Shown: piece by piece, positions 9,332 through 18,130 of the stretch
Numbering within the stretch: the first letter of the stretch is position 1
Layout of the letters: every line of letters begins with the position of its first letter
Source: Thermoguttaceae bacterium
Lineage (GTDB): Bacteria > Planctomycetota > Planctomycetia > Pirellulales > Thermoguttaceae
Direction: 5' to 3'
NCBI GenBank assembly: GCA_017441605.1
Contig: JAFRXD010000026.1
Location: forward strand, 16,601 to 80,600
Length of the DNA: 64,000 bases
Made by a program: the position numbers and the translations under genes
The notes under the pieces: generated by a model
Databases searched by the model: none
Told to the model about the DNA's origin: nothing
Seen by the model: the letters and a program-made list of their open reading frames with translations, nothing else

Positions 9332-9360
9332 TTGATTCAGTAAAAATACTCGGGTACAAT
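9332..9360 (+). promoter_or_regulatory. sigma70-type promoter of the toxin-like gene
   Basis: TTGATT (9332-9337), 17-bp spacer, TACAAT (9355-9360), 93 bases upstream of the start at 9454, with a GGAGG ribosome site in between. Confidence 0.75.
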
Positions 9361-9453
9361 AAAGGTTGTCGGTAATTTTTGCGCTTGTGTGGAAGAATCT
9401 TCGCAAGCTTTCTAATTCCGGCGCGTCAAAACATAGTTTTCTAGGAGGGAACA

Positions 9454-11055
9454 ATGTCGCCAGAACAAAAACGAGACGGAAACGAAACCGCCTTGCTCGA
9501 CAAGGCTTTTGAAAATTGGGACTTTTTAGAGAGCGAGCGCGGCGTCGCGCGGACGTCAATTTACCTCAATACCCCGAATGAAACCGCGCTCGCAAGGGGA
9601 TCGATTAAGAAGTCGGGGCGAGCGCGGTCGCGATTTGTCAAAACGCGAAGCGCCAATCCTCGGAGGCATAACCGAAAAGAATTTGACCGCAATAGACGTT
9701 TCTATCTAACGACCGGCGCCGTTGGTCTTTTAATACTCGTTCTCTCGCTAACGTTCGGATGGGAAACAAAAAAAACTAATCGCGGCGAACCGGCGCCGGA
9801 AGCTCCGGAAGTCGCGAAGAGAGTTGTTAAAAGCGCGTCCAAACCGGTCGAAACTAAGTCGCCAGATTTAACCAAACAAATAAGCGAAGTCCCCAAAACT
9901 AAAGTCGAGACCGTTGTAAAAGCGTCCGAGACTCCAAAAGAGGCGAATTACGAAACAACTCGGAAAGATCCCAATATTCGTCCTCTGCCCGCGGTCAAAG
10001 CCGCGACCTCTCCTCCCAAGCGAGTTCTCGCCAAAAAGAAGATCGCGGACATAAAAATTGGAGATCGCGTCGAAGGTAAAAATCCGTTGGGAACCGACGG
10101 AACAAGCGAATCTATCTTTCTACAATGCCCCCATTTCGTTTATTCGCTGGAACTCGTTCGCGAAGACGGTTCAATAAGCAAGGTCAAACTCTTACGCCCT
10201 GATAATTGGCTCGAAACGCAAGAAACGCGACTTAGAGATCGCGCGAAGGATCGAGTGGTCGACGAAATTGAACTTATCGCCGATAGAATGATCGCGCCGA
10301 CTCTTTCCGCGACCAATCTTGCGTTGGACGCGAGGATTGAAATGCCCGAAGTCGGTTGCGTCGGCTGGGCGGAACTCGTCGGAATTGACGATTCGTTCGT
10401 CTATTCGGGGGGTAGAGGACACATAGTCTCCGGAACGTTCGAGCATATCGCCGAGGAATTACTAGTCCTTTCGATCGAGGACCAGGAACCTATTACCTGT
10501 ACGCCGAATCATCCCTTTTGGTCGGTTGATCGCGGCGAGTTTGTCGAAGCGGGCGAACTTCTCGAAGGAGAGAGACTTCAGACCTTCGGAGGCGAAACCA
10601 AACGCGTCGTTCAAAAGTTGCCGCGTCCCGGTCCCGTCTCGGTTTACAATATCGAAGTCTTTTCGGAACACGTTTATCGGATCGCGAAAGACGGACTGCT
10701 CGTCCACAACGCCTACAATGAGGTTCTATATCATTACACTACTAAAAAGGGGTTAGCCGGCATATTGGAATCTAAACAATTGCGTCCTTCGCTTGTCTCG
10801 GTGAATCCTAAACACGCGCGTTTCGGAGACGGACAGTATTTTACCGATATAGTGCCTGGATCAATGTCTATAATTGGAATATTAAAAGCATTAATACACG
10901 TGCCATATCCTAAACCCAAATTCGCATATTTTGTAAAAATAGACGTCTCCGGACTTGCAATCCAAAAGGGAAGAGAGCATGTCTTTTTCCTCCACAATAC
11001 TCACAATCTTGATCTAACGGGCAGGATTCTTAGCTTTGGACGTACACCCGACTGA
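9454..11055 (+). CDS. membrane-anchored polymorphic toxin-like protein: Hint-like domain plus HYD1-type ADP-ribosyltransferase
   Basis: A 533-aa protein; ATG 9454 follows AGGAGGG. Residues 1-84 are polar and basic, 85-103 form one membrane helix, and 104-190 are a Pro/Lys-rich linker. Residues about 190-420 resemble the Hint domain of polymorphic toxins: KKIADIKIGDRV, TCTPNHPFW (348-356), GEFVEAGELLEGERL, and a VHNAYN end (417-422). The usual catalytic Cys at the Hint N-terminus is not visible, so self-cleavage may be lost. Residues 424-533 match the HYD1-type ADP-ribosyltransferase pattern: LYHYTTKKGLAGILESKQLRPS-like start, then ARFGDGQYFTDI. This would modify a target by ADP-ribosylation. 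The gene at 11170 is a candidate immunity partner. No secretion apparatus lies beside it. Confidence 0.75.
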   Translation: MSPEQKRDGNETALLDKAFENWDFLESERGVARTSIYLNTPNETALARGSIKKSGRARSRFVKTRSANPRRHNRKEFDRNRRFYLTTGAVGLLILVLSLTFGWETKKTNRGEPAPEAPEVAKRVVKSASKPVETKSPDLTKQISEVPKTKVETVVKASETPKEANYETTRKDPNIRPLPAVKAATSPPKRVLAKKKIADIKIGDRVEGKNPLGTDGTSESIFLQCPHFVYSLELVREDGSISKVKLLRPDNWLETQETRLRDRAKDRVVDEIELIADRMIAPTLSATNLALDARIEMPEVGCVGWAELVGIDDSFVYSGGRGHIVSGTFEHIAEELLVLSIEDQEPITCTPNHPFWSVDRGEFVEAGELLEGERLQTFGGETKRVVQKLPRPGPVSVYNIEVFSEHVYRIAKDGLLVHNAYNEVLYHYTTKKGLAGILESKQLRPSLVSVNPKHARFGDGQYFTDIVPGSMSIIGILKALIHVPYPKPKFAYFVKIDVSGLAIQKGREHVFFLHNTHNLDLTGRILSFGRTPD

Positions 11056-11169
11056 TCAATTAACTCATTGCGTGTCTAAAATCGCTTGTGCGAACGAAGA
11101 GGACGCTTTACGCTCTGTTCCTCGTTCCTAAAAGAGAGTACGGCTGTTCAAAAAAGGAAAATAATCAGA

Positions 11170-11826
11170 ATGGAATACAATCTAGCGTTCCACTGGCACA
11201 AAGAAGCCGACGTTGCAGTGTTCGTTGCGGAATTGGACGCCGACCGTTACGCGGTCAGAAAAGTGGAGATTTCAACGAACGGCAAAATGGATCGTTTCCA
11301 AGGGGACGATTGGGAACTGGGCGATTGCGCTTGGCCTTCGATCGAAGAAATCTATCTCGAAGGGGACTGTTCGGCGCTCGAGATCTCTAAAGATTTCTTC
11401 GAGCTTCTCTGGACTCGCGAGCCCTGGTCGGCGGAGGCACCGGTTCCCAAAGACTCGAACGAACTCGAGCGAGCGTATCGCGCCGCCGCCGAGCGCGAGG
11501 CGGCTAGCGCCCCCAAACGCCCCCCGCGCGTCGACTACAGCTCATGTTTTTGGTTCCACGACAATCCAAACGACCCGATGCTAATGTATTCCGAACTGGA
11601 CGAAGAGCGCTGGGAAACGAGAAGATTGGAAATCTACCCGACCGGGAAAGTCGCGCGACTCCAAGGCGACGACGATATGCTCGCGGACGTTCCTCTCTCG
11701 GACGTCGACGATCTCAACGAACTCAACGATTGTTCGGAGTTTTGGAACGAGGCGATCTCGAAGGAGTATTTCGAGCTACTCTGGGAGACCAAGACTTGGC
11801 TCGAGGAGTTCAAACCGCATTGGTAA
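11170..11826 (+). CDS. candidate immunity protein, two tandem DUF6881-like domains
   Basis: A 218-aa protein; ATG 11170 after AAGGAAA. It contains an internal duplication. Residues about 1-85 (WHKEADVAVF, YAVRKVEISTNGKMDRFQGDD, AWPSIEEI, ISKDFFELLW) are repeated at about 120-215 (WFHDNPNDPMLM, WETRRLEIYPTGKVARLQGDD, PLSDVDDL, ISKEYFELLW). The pattern R-x-x-E-I-x-x-x-G-K followed by IS-K-x-[FY]-FELLW resembles DUF6881, a family found among immunity proteins of polymorphic toxin loci. It lies 114 bases downstream of the toxin-like gene on the same strand. Family assignment is from pattern memory; the duplication is directly visible. Confidence 0.68.
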   Translation: MEYNLAFHWHKEADVAVFVAELDADRYAVRKVEISTNGKMDRFQGDDWELGDCAWPSIEEIYLEGDCSALEISKDFFELLWTREPWSAEAPVPKDSNELERAYRAAAEREAASAPKRPPRVDYSSCFWFHDNPNDPMLMYSELDEERWETRRLEIYPTGKVARLQGDDDMLADVPLSDVDDLNELNDCSEFWNEAISKEYFELLWETKTWLEEFKPHW

Positions 11827-11831
11827 CGAAG

Positions 11832-11865
11832 GAGCGCCTCGCGGCTCAAAGGAAACGAGGCGCTC
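11832..11865. other. 10-bp perfect hairpin after the toxin-immunity pair
   Basis: GAGCGCCTCG / CGAGGCGCTC with a 14-base loop, 6 bases after the stop of the immunity candidate. There is no T-run on either strand, so its role as a terminator is uncertain. Confidence 0.5.
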
Positions 11866-11890
11866 GCGAAGAAGTTCAAATTTTGAATTA

Positions 11891-12364
11891 TTAGAGCCGC
11901 TCGCGGAATTCCTCAAAACTCGGGCATTGAAAAACGTTCGCCGTCAAAGCGTCAAGCTCGTCCAGCGTCTTGTTGGCAAGAAGTAGTTCCGTCTCTTCCG
12001 GTTCCGCTCCGAACCGGTAATTAAGGACGTCGCGCAAATACGAAATCGCGCGTTTTTGGCTATTCGCGCGCGTCGGCGGCGATCGCTTTGCGAGTCGTTT
12101 CGCGCTCAATGGCGGCGAGTTGAAGGAGGCGCCGTTCCTCCGATGTGTAAGCGTTCAATTTCTTCCTCGCTTCCTTAAAACCGGGAGTGATCGTTTCGTA
12201 AAACCCCGATTATTGTGGGGCTGCATTTCGACATTGTAGCGCTTGCCCGTCGAATCTTCGACGAAAATGTCCATAATCGACTCGCGGGCTTCTTTTGCCT
12301 CCTTGAGCTGGAAGGGATTCTTATACGTAAGATCGATCGTCTCCGACGCCCCCGCATTGTTCAA
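11891..12364 (-). pseudogene. decayed Rpn/PDDEXK-type transposase (recombination-promoting nuclease family)
   Basis: The upstream fragment (12155-12364) has the PDDEXK core of the Rpn family: DLTYKNPFQLKEAKEA followed by SIMDIFVEDSTGKRYNVEMQ (Asp ... Glu-x-Gln). A middle helix (SEERRLLQLAAIERETTRKA) lies in another frame at about 12065-12160. The C-terminal fragment (11891-12109) is in a third frame and ends FQCPSFEEFRERL. The whole is far shorter than an intact copy and lacks a large central part. It is a mobile-element remnant at the edge of the accessory region. Confidence 0.72.
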
Positions 12365-12437
12365 ACGCGCGAGTTGAGCGTCAAGGTTTGAGGTCTTTAA
12401 ACGGACGAAATGTTAAAACAAACGACGCTCGCCCCTT

Positions 12438-12887
12438 TTAGTTCGTTTCCGCCGTCGTTCCTCGCGCGCTTTCAAGCGTTCGATTACCATTCGTCTTGTC
12501 TATTTCCATACTTTCCATGGAAAGTGTGGACGCTATAGAAAAGAAATGCGAAAGAACGTGAGCGACAAACGCGACGACCATCGCGAGAATCCCACAAAGA
12601 AAAAGCCGCCTAGCGCGAGTCGCGATTTCGGCTCGATACGAGGCGATCGCCTCTGCTTTGATCGCGGACTCTTTCGCTTCCTCCGAGGTCTCTTCGGACG
12701 TTTTGTCGCTCTTCGGTTTCGGAGGACCGTAGACCAACGACGCGAGCGACAACAGTATCAAAATCGCGCCAATTACGAGCGCGACGCGACTTGCGATAGC
12801 CAAGGGTTCGTTCGGGACGTAGTGCGCCAGGTGTCCGTAATACGGCATAGCGTCGGCGAATAGGGCGCTTAGTGAAGACGAGAGCAT
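12438..12887 (-). CDS. small membrane protein, array member, N-half module only
   Basis: A 149-aa protein starting at ATG 12887 behind AGAGGA. N-terminus with the array motif (ALFADAMP, residues 8-15), TM1 about 35-54 (VALVIGAILILLSLASLV), an acidic/Lys-rich loop, then IASYRAEIATRARRL and TM2, followed by a short polar tail. It corresponds to the first half of the larger array proteins. Its 5' leader is almost identical to that of the gene at 12919, which marks a local duplication. Function unknown. Confidence 0.7.
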   Translation of the reverse strand: MLSSSLSALFADAMPYYGHLAHYVPNEPLAIASRVALVIGAILILLSLASLVYGPPKPKSDKTSEETSEEAKESAIKAEAIASYRAEIATRARRLFLCGILAMVVAFVAHVLSHFFSIASTLSMESMEIDKTNGNRTLESARGTTAETN

Positions 12888-12918
12888 TTCGGTTCCTCTT
12901 ATTCTTTCGTGGGATTGG

Positions 12919-13512
12919 TTAATGGTTCGTATGGTAGGGGTCGTCGCCAATGCCAATACCGTACCGGGGATAATCCCGAGGACGCTCCAGTTCTTTGGGG
13001 AAAACCCGCGCGCAACAATAAAACGCAAACGCCAAAGCGAGAACCATACACCCCCAAAAGAAAAGAGACGTCAAATTTTTCCGCAAGGCGACGCGTTGCG
13101 GGGACAATACGGTCGCCATTTTTTCGGGATCTTTCGGCGTCGATGAGAGAGAGAAAAGAAATAAAATCAAAGCGATCGCGAAGCAAACAAAAGCGGGGAA
13201 TCCCGTTATTAGAAAATCGCGATCGGCTGCGGGTATATCGATAAAACGAGGTAAGTATATCAACGCCGCGCCAATAACAAAGACAACTCCAGACCAGATT
13301 CTCACAGCGAGGCGATGACCCTCCTCCTTCGTTTGTTTCGGAAGTCTCGGTCTGGAAAGGGCGTAATAGATCAAACCGACTAGGGCGCATAAAAATAGTA
13401 CCGCGCCGGCGAGCGTCGTCATTCCGCTTAGTATTAGAAAGGTTTGATTCGGTTCGAAAACTTCAACCGGCATCATATCCGCGAAAAGGGGCTGAGTCAA
13501 AAAGTGGTTCAT
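12919..13512 (-). CDS. four-helix membrane protein, array member (fused N- and C-half)
   Basis: A 197-aa protein; ATG 13512 behind AGAGGA. N-motif PLFADMMP (8-15), TM1 about 23-46, basic loop, TM2 about 62-82, TM3 about 95-115, a cytoplasmic-type loop with LSPQRVALRK before TM4. It is closest to the neighbour at 13544, sharing FLILSGMTTLAGAV versus FVKLSGITTLAGAV. The D-Y-R motif before TM2 is missing here. Positive charges predict N-out/C-out. Unknown function. Confidence 0.72.
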   Translation of the reverse strand: MNHFLTQPLFADMMPVEVFEPNQTFLILSGMTTLAGAVLFLCALVGLIYYALSRPRLPKQTKEEGHRLAVRIWSGVVFVIGAALIYLPRFIDIPAADRDFLITGFPAFVCFAIALILFLFSLSSTPKDPEKMATVLSPQRVALRKNLTSLFFWGCMVLALAFAFYCCARVFPKELERPRDYPRYGIGIGDDPYHTNH

Positions 13513-13543
13513 TTCGGTTCCTCTTATTCTTTCGGGGGATTGG

Positions 13544-14191
13544 TTACTTATTGTTGTCAAACAACCAAGGGTCGAGGTTATGGTCAAATCGAGGAGGCTC
13601 CGGTTTTTGGGCGAATATCTCCGAGCAAGCGTCAAACGCTTGCGCCAAAGCAAAAGCGAAGACGCCGCACAGCGCTAGCAAAGCCAAAAATTTCTTCAAC
13701 GCGACGCGACGCGGAACCAGCGAGGCTTTCCTTTGCTCGAAGTTCTTCGGCTTAAAGAAAAAATACCCAATCCACATAACGAATAAAATCGCAATGGAAG
13801 GTATTAAATACCAACTGTTCGAAATAATAAACTCTTCTTCCCATGACAAACGCTTGAGATGAAGATGATCGAGTAGCCAATATTGGGCGTCGAACGAACA
13901 ACAGAACGCCAAAAGGAGAACGACGCAGCACAAAATAGTCCAGCTCGCGCGATAATCCGCGAAAACGATCTTGTCCGAAACCTCGCTCGCGACGAGGCTT
14001 TCCCCCTCCTCCTTTAGTTTCGGACGTTTCGGTCTGGAAAGGACGCAATAGATTAATCCGACAACGGCGAGCAACAATGCGACAGCGCCGGCGAGCGTCG
14101 TTATTCCGCTAAGTTTTACAAAGGTTTGATCCGGAACGGGAAAGCTCGGAACCATATCGGCGAAAAGTGGGTAATTTAATATGTAAGGCAT
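13544..14191 (-). CDS. four-helix membrane protein, array member (fused N- and C-half)
   Basis: A 215-aa protein from ATG 14191. N-motif PLFADMVP (8-15), TM1 with LSGITTLAGAVALLLAVVG, basic loop RPKRPKLKEE, FADYRASW just before TM2, TM3 (IPSIAILFVMWIGYFFF), KPKNFEQRK and LVPRRVALKK before TM4, then a polar tail with Pro. It ends 32 bases before the start of the next array gene. Unknown function; paralogue of 12919 and more distantly of 14271 and 18131. Confidence 0.74.
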   Translation of the reverse strand: MPYILNYPLFADMVPSFPVPDQTFVKLSGITTLAGAVALLLAVVGLIYCVLSRPKRPKLKEEGESLVASEVSDKIVFADYRASWTILCCVVLLLAFCCSFDAQYWLLDHLHLKRLSWEEEFIISNSWYLIPSIAILFVMWIGYFFFKPKNFEQRKASLVPRRVALKKFLALLALCGVFAFALAQAFDACSEIFAQKPEPPRFDHNLDPWLFDNNK

Positions 14192-14270
14192 TGTTATATT
14201 ATATGTTATTGATCAAAAGATTAAAATTGCGCGCAGTCGAAGTAAATGGCAAATCGCTCGTCCGAACGGG

Positions 14271-15020
14271 TTAGAAGTTGAAATCGATTTCGGAATGCAA
14301 TTTTGGTCCTACTTCGTTGTCATAGTTCGCCTCTTCTGTTTCTAAGTCTTCCATTTCCCACCAATCCGGGCTTCTCGATCCAAATACGAACGAAAGAAAA
14401 AGGACGAGAACGGAAGCGATAGCCGCAAAGACGCCTCCGGCAAATAAAAAGCCAAGAGTTCGCTTTAAAACAGCTCGCCGTTTTGCCAAGTTGCCTTTAT
14501 TGGACGGTTTCTCCGCGCCAATGCTCATTGTTCCTTCTAATTCGTCAGATTTGTTTAACTTTGGTCTTGCCCAGAAAGAGGAGATCGTTCGCGCCATAGA
14601 GTAAAAGCCGCCAATGAGAGCCCCCAAAAACATCAAAGGATAAAGAATTATGGAAATGATACTCCAATTGGCGTAACTCACGAAAAAGTCGGGTGGGAAG
14701 AAAAAGCGCGTCAATATAATAACGAAAAAGCACGCGAAAAAGATAAAACCGTAACGAATTCTTATGGAGTCGCGATAGTCTCTCAATTCGCTTTTTTCCG
14801 AAACGGGTCGCCCGCCTTCATCGTCTCCTGTTTGTTTAGAGCGCTTTGAGTTAACGTAAAAATATATCGCTCCCAAAACGAGGACTCCTATCGCGGTCAA
14901 ACCAAAAAGAATCGCCAATGCGCCGCTCGTATAGAGAAGCGCCTTATTGGGAACGGGAATAGCGGAAATTGGACTAACGGGATTCCCAAACAGCGCCGCG
15001 TTTCTCAACAACAAATCCAT
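14271..15020 (-). CDS. four-helix membrane protein, array member (fused N- and C-half)
   Basis: A 249-aa protein from ATG 15020, preceded by an AAAGGCAGGGCG leader shared with the two next genes upstream. N-motif ALFGNPVSP, TM1 (LYTSGALAILFGLTAIGVLVL), ELRDYRDSIRIRYG before TM2, TM3 (LGALIGGFYSMARTI), FWARPKLNK, LAKRRAVLKR before TM4, then an acidic C-terminal tail. Its best partner in the array is the gene at 18131 (both have FGNP/WGNP starts and end TM4 with LSxVFG). Unknown function. Confidence 0.74.
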   Translation of the reverse strand: MDLLLRNAALFGNPVSPISAIPVPNKALLYTSGALAILFGLTAIGVLVLGAIYFYVNSKRSKQTGDDEGGRPVSEKSELRDYRDSIRIRYGFIFFACFFVIILTRFFFPPDFFVSYANWSIISIILYPLMFLGALIGGFYSMARTISSFWARPKLNKSDELEGTMSIGAEKPSNKGNLAKRRAVLKRTLGFLFAGGVFAAIASVLVLFLSFVFGSRSPDWWEMEDLETEEANYDNEVGPKLHSEIDFNF

Positions 15021-15126
15021 AGTAACGCCCTGCCTTTCGTTTTTGCTAACAAATTAAAGTTCCGCCAGTTATACCAAGGCGACAAACGCGACGCCTCGCC
15101 AAATGCGGTCGTGAAAAAACCTAGAA

Positions 15127-15537
15127 TTAAAGAGCCCAAACGACGCCTAGCGCCAAGATTAGGACTATTATCATAATAAAACAAATAGGGATTGCCGCTC
15201 CCGCCTTATCGCGTTTTGAACGGAAATGCTCAACCCAGAACTGATTGGACTCGCGAACGTCGTCGGACGATTCGTCTTCCAGACTTTTGTTTCGTCTCTC
15301 TTCCGCAAGTTTCAGGTCTTTCCCGCGCGCGTTTACGAGAACTATATTTCGAACCAACAGGTAAAACGCGACGAGAATCGCGATAACGACGAGAATAAAG
15401 AGCCAGCCGGCGTAGCGAATTAGCCAATCGACGTCGATCCCAAACCAGTCGTAGTCTTCCTTATGAGGTCGGGGAAGATTTGGATCGTACATCAAATTCG
15501 CGAACAAAACGCCAACGCGGGAAAACAAATCAAACAT
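15127..15537 (-). CDS. two-helix membrane protein, array member (N-half, B type)
   Basis: A 136-aa protein from ATG 15537. It starts with DLFSRVGVLFANLMYDP, then an acidic segment (KEDYDWFGIDVDWLIRY), TM1 (LFILVVIAILVAFYLL), a charged loop with WVEHFRSKRDK in the place of the D-Y-R motif, and TM2 to the end. It is a clear tandem duplicate of the gene at 15650, including the leader sequence. Unknown function. Confidence 0.74.
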   Translation of the reverse strand: MFDLFSRVGVLFANLMYDPNLPRPHKEDYDWFGIDVDWLIRYAGWLFILVVIAILVAFYLLVRNIVLVNARGKDLKLAEERRNKSLEDESSDDVRESNQFWVEHFRSKRDKAGAAIPICFIMIIVLILALGVVWAL

Positions 15538-15649
15538 AACGCCCTGCCTTTCGTTATTGCTAACAATATAAAATTCTATAAGTTACAACGAATCGCAAAC
15601 CGCGTCGCTCGCGCGGCGCTCTACGCGAGGATCCGTCGAACGCCCGCCG

Positions 15650-16075
15650 CTAAAAGAGATTGGCGCCAAAGAGCCGGACGGCGGCGAGGCAAACGAGCAG
15701 CGCGATAATCAGAAAGAAGCAGATGGGGATTCTCGCCGCCTCGCTATCGCGCTTCGAACGAAAATAGTCGACCCAATCTTGGTTCGTCGCGAGAACCTCG
15801 TTGGACGCTTTGTCCTCAAAGAGTTGGCTTTGCTTCTTTTCGGCGGATTTCAGTTCGTTCCCGTAAAACTTCGAGAGAACGATATGGCGAATCAAAAAGG
15901 ACGCCGCGACGAGAATCGCGATAACGACAATAATAAAGAGCCAACCGGCGGAGTAAATTAGCCAATCGAAGTCGATCGCAAACCCGTCGTAGTCGTCTTT
16001 TTTGGGTCTGGGAAGACTTGGATCGTAAGCCAAATTCGCGAACAAAACCCCGACGCGGGAAATCAAATCGTTCAT
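15650..16075 (-). CDS. two-helix membrane protein, array member (N-half, B type)
   Basis: A 141-aa protein from ATG 16075. DLISRVGVLFANLAYDP, acidic KKDDYDGFAIDFDWLI, TM1 (LFIIVVIAILVAASFLI), charged loop, WVDYFRSKRD, and TM2 (IPICFFLIIALLVCLAAV). About half or more of the residues match the neighbouring B-type gene at 15127 by eye. Both lack the second (C-half) module. Unknown function. Confidence 0.74.
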   Translation of the reverse strand: MNDLISRVGVLFANLAYDPSLPRPKKDDYDGFAIDFDWLIYSAGWLFIIVVIAILVAASFLIRHIVLSKFYGNELKSAEKKQSQLFEDKASNEVLATNQDWVDYFRSKRDSEAARIPICFFLIIALLVCLAAVRLFGANLF

Positions 16076-16162
16076 AACGCCCTACCTTTCATTTCGGTAA
16101 AATAAAAGTTTCCACCAAGTTACAAATCGCGACGAAACCCCCGAGCCTCGTCGATTTTCCGG

Positions 16163-16486
16163 CTACCGCCTCGCGCCGGAAGTCGCGTCGACGAGCTCTT
16201 GCGAAAGCGTCGGAAGACGCTTCGCGTCAACGGTTTCGGGACTATAGGTCGCGGCGTCCCATTTGGCGCGCTCGCGCTCCTCGACCACGCGAACGACCTC
16301 TTTAGACGCGGCGCACGCGCAACGGCGCTTGAGCTTCTTGCCGAAGAACAGGGGCGCCCCTAGAATCGCCGCGAACGCGAGAAACGCGACCAGCGCGAAG
16401 GCGCACGTCGCGAGAATCGACGAAAACGCCCCGCAACGCGGCGGCGGGAGCGCGTCGGATAGGAGGAAAAAGATTTGCGAGGTCAT
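16163..16486 (-). CDS. single-helix membrane protein, array member (short N-half)
   Basis: A 107-aa protein from ATG 16486. The N-terminus (IFFLLSDALPPPRCG) recalls the LFAD-x-x-P start of other array members. One membrane helix (about 23-48), a Lys/Arg/Cys-rich stretch (KKLKRRCACAASKE), then a soluble helical tail. It may be a shortened N-half. Function unknown. Confidence 0.6.
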   Translation of the reverse strand: MTSQIFFLLSDALPPPRCGAFSSILATCAFALVAFLAFAAILGAPLFFGKKLKRRCACAASKEVVRVVEERERAKWDAATYSPETVDAKRLPTLSQELVDATSGARR

Positions 16487-16509
16487 CGGTTCGGTCTTTC
16501 GAGGCTAAT

Positions 16510-16914
16510 TTAGTTGCCGCTCGGGGAAGGCGCGGCGGCGGATCCGGCGGCGCCTTGCGACAAGTCCTCCGCCGAACTCGATTCCAATTGCATAAGCGTC
16601 GTATTGCTATTGGTGAAAAGCGTATTCTTCGCGACGAGAAAAACGCCGCCGCAAAGGATTGCGGCGATCGCTCCAATCATTACGACTTGCAAGGCGGAAA
16701 GCCCCGAGCCGACCGCGCGACGCCTCGCGAGCGCCTCTCTGGCGGAGTTGAGCTCGCGGGTTTTCCTTTCGACGTCGAGCGTTTTTCGCTCGAGCGCCCT
16801 CGGCTTGCCGAAAAGCGCGAAGATCGAGCCGCGCGACGCGATCAAAACGAGCGCGAGCGCGACGACCAATACGATTACCCCCGCGACAAGGGGGAATTGC
16901 GACGAATCGCCCAT
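16510..16914 (-). CDS. two-helix membrane protein, array member (C-half, C type)
   Basis: A 134-aa protein from ATG 16914. TM1 starts at once (FPLVAGVIVLVVALALVLIA), then FALFGKPRALERKTLDVERK, a helical coiled-coil-like segment with ALARRRAV, TM2 (VMIGAIAAILCGGVFLV) and a Ser/Ala-rich external tail. The first 60 residues are nearly identical to the gene at 16993. It corresponds to the TM3-TM4 half of the four-helix array proteins. Confidence 0.74.
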   Translation of the reverse strand: MGDSSQFPLVAGVIVLVVALALVLIASRGSIFALFGKPRALERKTLDVERKTRELNSAREALARRRAVGSGLSALQVVMIGAIAAILCGGVFLVAKNTLFTNSNTTLMQLESSSAEDLSQGAAGSAAAPSPSGN

Positions 16915-16992
16915 TGAAGTCTCAACTTTCTAAATTCGCGATCTTTCGATCTCGCTCCAAAGCAAAAATCGCGGCGCGAGCGCGTTTCCAAT

Positions 16993-17592
16993 CTAATTAT
17001 TTGGAACTGTCAAAGGACTCGCGGCGGGAGCCGAAACGGTTCCGTCGCGCCTCAATTTGCCGGAATCTTTTTCGCTCTCGACATTTTCGGAGGTCTCTCG
17101 CAAATCGTCCTCTTGCTCGGCGAAGAAGGGCGCGTCCTCGAGGTCGTTGTTCGAAACCGCTTTATAAGTCAATTCGGAATCGTTGTCGCGCGACTCGGAC
17201 GCGTCGTCGTCGGGTTTTTCGACGGTAATGTAACCGCCGGACGTCTCGCTGATCGGAAGCCCCTCGGAACTCATCGAATCATGTGAGTACTTTTCCGTCA
17301 GGGAGGGAAATACGTACCGCTGTCCCGCGAGGTACGTCCCGCTAACGACGACAACGCCGACAAGCCCGACATAAACAACCGGTCTCAGCAGCGCGCGCCG
17401 CCTCGCGAGCGCTTCGCTAACGGAGTTGAGCTCTCGGGTTTTCTTCTCGACGTCGAGCGTCTTTCGCTCGAGCGCCCTCGGCTTGCCGAAGAGCGCGAAA
17501 AGCGAGCCGCGCGTCGCGATCAAAACGAGCGCGAGCGCGACGACCAAAACGATTAACCCAACGACTAGGGGAAGTTGCGACGCGTCGTTCAT
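16993..17592 (-). CDS. two-helix membrane protein with acidic tail, array member (C-half, C type)
   Basis: A 199-aa protein from ATG 17592. TM1 (LPLVVGLIVLVVALALVLIA), FALFGKPRALERKTLDVEKK, EALARRRALLR and TM2, then a long acidic, probably extracytoplasmic tail (EKPDDDASESRDNDSELTY and similar). The N-terminal half was duplicated very recently relative to 16510, whereas the tails are unrelated. That is a diversifying-tail pattern. Confidence 0.74.
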   Translation of the reverse strand: MNDASQLPLVVGLIVLVVALALVLIATRGSLFALFGKPRALERKTLDVEKKTRELNSVSEALARRRALLRPVVYVGLVGVVVVSGTYLAGQRYVFPSLTEKYSHDSMSSEGLPISETSGGYITVEKPDDDASESRDNDSELTYKAVSNNDLEDAPFFAEQEDDLRETSENVESEKDSGKLRRDGTVSAPAASPLTVPNN

Positions 17593-17674
17593 TGCGAGTC
17601 CATTTTCTACGAAATCTCTCTTTTTTCGCGCTCTCGAACCGCCTTGGAGACGATCGGAGAAATCGCGAGCCCAA

Positions 17675-18121
17675 TTAAAACTTTAGTGGAGGAGGAACGC
17701 TATAAGGAGTTCTCCCCGCGCCGACGGCGCTATCGTAGCGCTTCTTCGACTTGTCGGGGTCGGAGCCGACGGTCGCGGAACCCGAGTCGGTTGAGGATTC
17801 CTCCTCTCCGGCGGAAATAAGGTTTTCGTCGACTTCGGAGAAGAATCGCCTCCCCAGAATCGCGAAGAACCCGGCGCAAACGAACGCGGCGACAATTCCG
17901 GCGCCGACGGCGTTTTTCAACAGGGCGCGGCGCCTAGCGATCGCTTCGGTTTCGGCTCTAAGAGCTCGAGCTTCCTCTTGGACGTCCAAAATCTTTTGCT
18001 CGAGCGCTTTCGGCTTAACGAAAAGGCTCGACAAAACGGCTCTCGTTACGAACCAAACGAGCGCGATCGCGCCGCCGAATATAATAAATCTCGCGATTAG
18101 CGAGAACTGCGAACCGGTCAT
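17675..18121 (-). CDS. two-helix membrane protein, array member (C-half, C type)
   Basis: A 148-aa protein from ATG 18121. TM1 (FIIFGGAIALVWFVTRAV), LFVKPKALEQKILDVQEEA, EAIARRRALLK, TM2 (IVAAFVCAGFFAIL), then a Ser/Asp tail. A more distant relative of 16510 and 16993. It starts 9 bases after the stop of the gene at 18131, so they are co-transcribed. Confidence 0.73.
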   Translation of the reverse strand: MTGSQFSLIARFIIFGGAIALVWFVTRAVLSSLFVKPKALEQKILDVQEEARALRAETEAIARRRALLKNAVGAGIVAAFVCAGFFAILGRRFFSEVDENLISAGEEESSTDSGSATVGSDPDKSKKRYDSAVGAGRTPYSVPPPLKF

Positions 18122-18130
18122 CGCGCTCCC